DNA of 8,119 bases. Source: Pseudonocardia sp. (GTDB lineage: Bacteria; Actinomycetota; Actinomycetes; Mycobacteriales; Pseudonocardiaceae). The stretch is taken from the NCBI GenBank assembly GCA_030147065.1, contig JASLAP010000477.1, forward strand, positions 1 through 8,119, given 5' to 3'. This document shows positions 6,909 through 8,119 of the stretch, one piece after another (the stretch's first letter is position 1; every line of letters starts with the position of its first letter). The position numbers were made by a program, and so were the translations under genes. The notes under the pieces are model-generated. The model was not told the DNA's origin. It made no database searches and worked only from the letters and a program-made list of their open reading frames with translations.

Positions 6909-7658
6909 TCAGGCGTCGCGGCGGTCGGCGACGGCGATGGCGACGGCCAGCAGGACCCCGGCCAGCACCGCGACGTAGCCGAGCGAGGCCCACGGGCCCA
7001 GCGGCGGGACCGCGCCCGACGGGTCGACCGGGCCCAGGCCGTCGGTGAGGAAGCGGTTGAGCACCACGAAGGGCAGCCAGGCGTGGATCTGCTCGCCGAC
7101 GCCCGGGATCGCCTGGGTCAGGTTCTCCGCCAGCAGCGTCCACACCAGCAGCACCGCCACCGCGCCCGCGCTCTGCCGCAGCAGGATCCCCACCGCCACC
7201 GCGATCACCGCGCCGACCGCGAACACCGGCGCCGCGCCGGCGACCGCCCGCCACTGCGCCTCGCCGGCCAGCGCCAGGTCTCCGCCGGGCTGCAGCAGCG
7301 TGGCCACCAGCCAGCCGGCCAGCGACGCCACCAGTCCGACGACCGCGGCGACCAGCGCGACCACCGCGGTCTTGGCCAGCAGCACCCGCGGGCGCCGCGG
7401 CGCGGCCTGGAACGTGGTGCGGATGGTGCCGAACCGGTACTCGGTGGTCACCGCGAGCGTGGCCATCACCAGCACGATCACCAGGGCGAACTGCAGGAGC
7501 AGGGGCAGGATCCCGAGCGGGAACGGCCCCTCGGCGGCCGGCCACTGGCCCGCCACCAGCCCGGCCGCCCCGGCCACCAGCAGCACGGCCAGCCCGCTGC
7601 ACCACCAGGGCGAGCGGGTGGACAGGAGCTTGATGCGTTCCACGGCCAGCAGCGTCAT
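6909..7658 (-). CDS. ABC-2 type transporter permease
   Basis: A 249-residue integral membrane protein, the permease half of an ABC exporter whose ATPase is the gene just upstream. Hydrophobic segments fall at about residues 18-37, 49-70, 92-121, 137-160, 164-180 and 226-243, the six-segment layout of small ABC-2 permeases. The stretch TTEYRFGTIRTTFQAAPRR (71-89), just after the second segment, matches the cytoplasmic coupling region common in this family, followed by an 'LLAKT' motif. ATG at 7658 overlaps the ATPase stop codon in ATGA, and GGAAGGGG (7666-7673) lies seven bases upstream inside the ATPase gene, so translation is probably coupled. The frame stays open further upstream, but that part is antisense-like low-complexity sequence and not coding. 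The substrate cannot be told; such pairs export antibiotics, peptides, lipids or ions. Confidence 0.92.
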   Translation of the reverse strand: MTLLAVERIKLLSTRSPWWCSGLAVLLVAGAAGLVAGQWPAAEGPFPLGILPLLLQFALVIVLVMATLAVTTEYRFGTIRTTFQAAPRRPRVLLAKTAVVALVAAVVGLVASLAGWLVATLLQPGGDLALAGEAQWRAVAGAAPVFAVGAVIAVAVGILLRQSAGAVAVLLVWTLLAENLTQAIPGVGEQIHAWLPFVVLNRFLTDGLGPVDPSGAVPPLGPWASLGYVAVLAGVLLAVAIAVADRRDA

Positions 7659-8119
7659 GCCGGCACCCCTTCCGCGTGCCGGGTCGCCGCGCCGGCGAAC
7701 TCCACGTCCTGTCCGGTGATCTGCATGAACGCCTCCTCCAGCGAGCCGCGGCGCAGGGTCAGCTCGTGCAGCGCGATGCCGCCCGCCGCGGCCGCCTCGC
7801 CGACCGCCTCGGTCCCGGCCCCGGTGACCAGGAGCCCGTCCGGGGTCCCGGCGTCGGCGACGGTGTGCCCGCGCCCGCGCAGCAGCGCGGTCAGTTCCGC
7901 CACCGCGGGGGTGCGCACCAGCACCGCCGCCCCGGCGGCGCCGTCGACGAACGCGGCGGTGGGGCGCTGCGCGATGAGCCGGCCGCGGCCGATCACCACC
8001 AGCTCCTCGGCGGTCTGCGCCATCTCCGAGAGCAGGTGGCTGGACACGAACACGGTCCGCCCCTCGGCCGCGAGCCGCTGCATGAACGTGCGGATCCACC
8101 GGATGCCCTCGGGGTCGAG
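7655..8119 (-). CDS. ABC transporter ATP-binding protein, C-terminal part (5' end beyond window)
   Basis: The last 154 residues of an ABC ATPase; the N-terminal portion with Walker A, the LSGGQ signature and Walker B lies outside the right edge. The visible part opens exactly at the D-loop, LDPEGIRWIR, a form typical of exporter ATPases in actinobacteria. The H-loop follows in VFVSSHLLSEM (visible residue 28 is the switch His). The rest is the C-terminal extension common in BcrA/NatA-like ATPases, ending in RRGSLEEAFMQITG and a short polar tail. An internal ATG at 8083 could be mistaken for a start, but it lies after the D-loop, so the true start is beyond the window. The stop overlaps the permease start in ATGA. 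This ATPase energises the downstream permease at the cytoplasmic membrane face. Confidence 0.93.
   Translation of the reverse strand, partial: LDPEGIRWIRTFMQRLAAEGRTVFVSSHLLSEMAQTAEELVVIGRGRLIAQRPTAAFVDGAAGAAVLVRTPAVAELTALLRGRGHTVADAGTPDGLLVTGAGTEAVGEAAAAGGIALHELTLRRGSLEEAFMQITGQDVEFAGAATRHAEGVPA

Noticed and set aside
1831..6978. A 1715-residue open frame on the plus strand opposite mfd and the kinase
   Set aside because: It is codon-aligned with the minus-strand genes (all start at position 1 mod 3). A stop there needs a TTA, CTA or TCA codon in the real genes, and these are avoided in high-GC DNA. The protein is low-complexity Arg/Gly/Gln/Asp/Leu sequence without any family resemblance.
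7659..8099. Upstream extension of the permease frame to 396 residues
   Set aside because: It overlaps the well-supported ABC ATPase in another frame and is low-complexity; the ATGA overlap and ribosome binding site support the ATG at 7658.
1..8119. Mobile element, phage defence system, CRISPR or tRNA
   Set aside because: No transposase, integrase, terminal repeats, spaced repeat array or tRNA-like fold was seen; every gene is accounted for by transport, repair and signalling functions.

Overview
The window is about 8.1 kb of very GC-rich DNA, and all six genes are read from the minus strand (right to left). The GC content, the very compact spacing and the protein sequences point to an actinobacterium. 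A Pseudonocardiaceae-like genome is my guess, but nothing in the window proves it. There are no RNA genes, insertion sequences, CRISPR arrays or phage genes, and no gene-free stretch exceeds about 155 bases.

In transcription order (high to low coordinates) there are three blocks. Block 1 (8119-6909) is the end of an ABC exporter operon: the C-terminal part of an ATPase that runs off the right edge, and an ABC-2 type membrane permease joined to it by an ATGA overlap. Block 2 (6908-3181) is mfd, the transcription-repair coupling factor. It follows a 155-base leader holding a hairpin just after the permease stop, a five-run G-quadruplex motif with one-base loops, a possible -10 hexamer and a second hairpin. 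Block 3 (3111-103) is a three-gene signalling operon: a membrane histidine kinase with intact catalytic motifs, a second membrane protein of similar layout whose kinase motifs are all lost, and a NarL/LuxR-type response regulator. Neighbouring genes in block 3 overlap by 8 and 16 bases, so translational coupling is likely.

The most interesting item is the signalling operon. By eye, the second kinase aligns to the first around the phospho-acceptor site, with Lys replacing His and Ala replacing the following Asp. Its N-box Asn is gone, and where the ATP lid should be it carries a Gly/Gln/Asp-rich stretch encoded by a 12-bp tandem repeat. The inferred arrangement is an active kinase paired with a pseudokinase partner, together feeding one regulator. 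The input signal cannot be read from the sequence. The operon starts 69 bases after mfd, with a good ribosome binding site and a 12-bp perfect palindrome in the gap, so it may be read through from mfd or have its own promoter.
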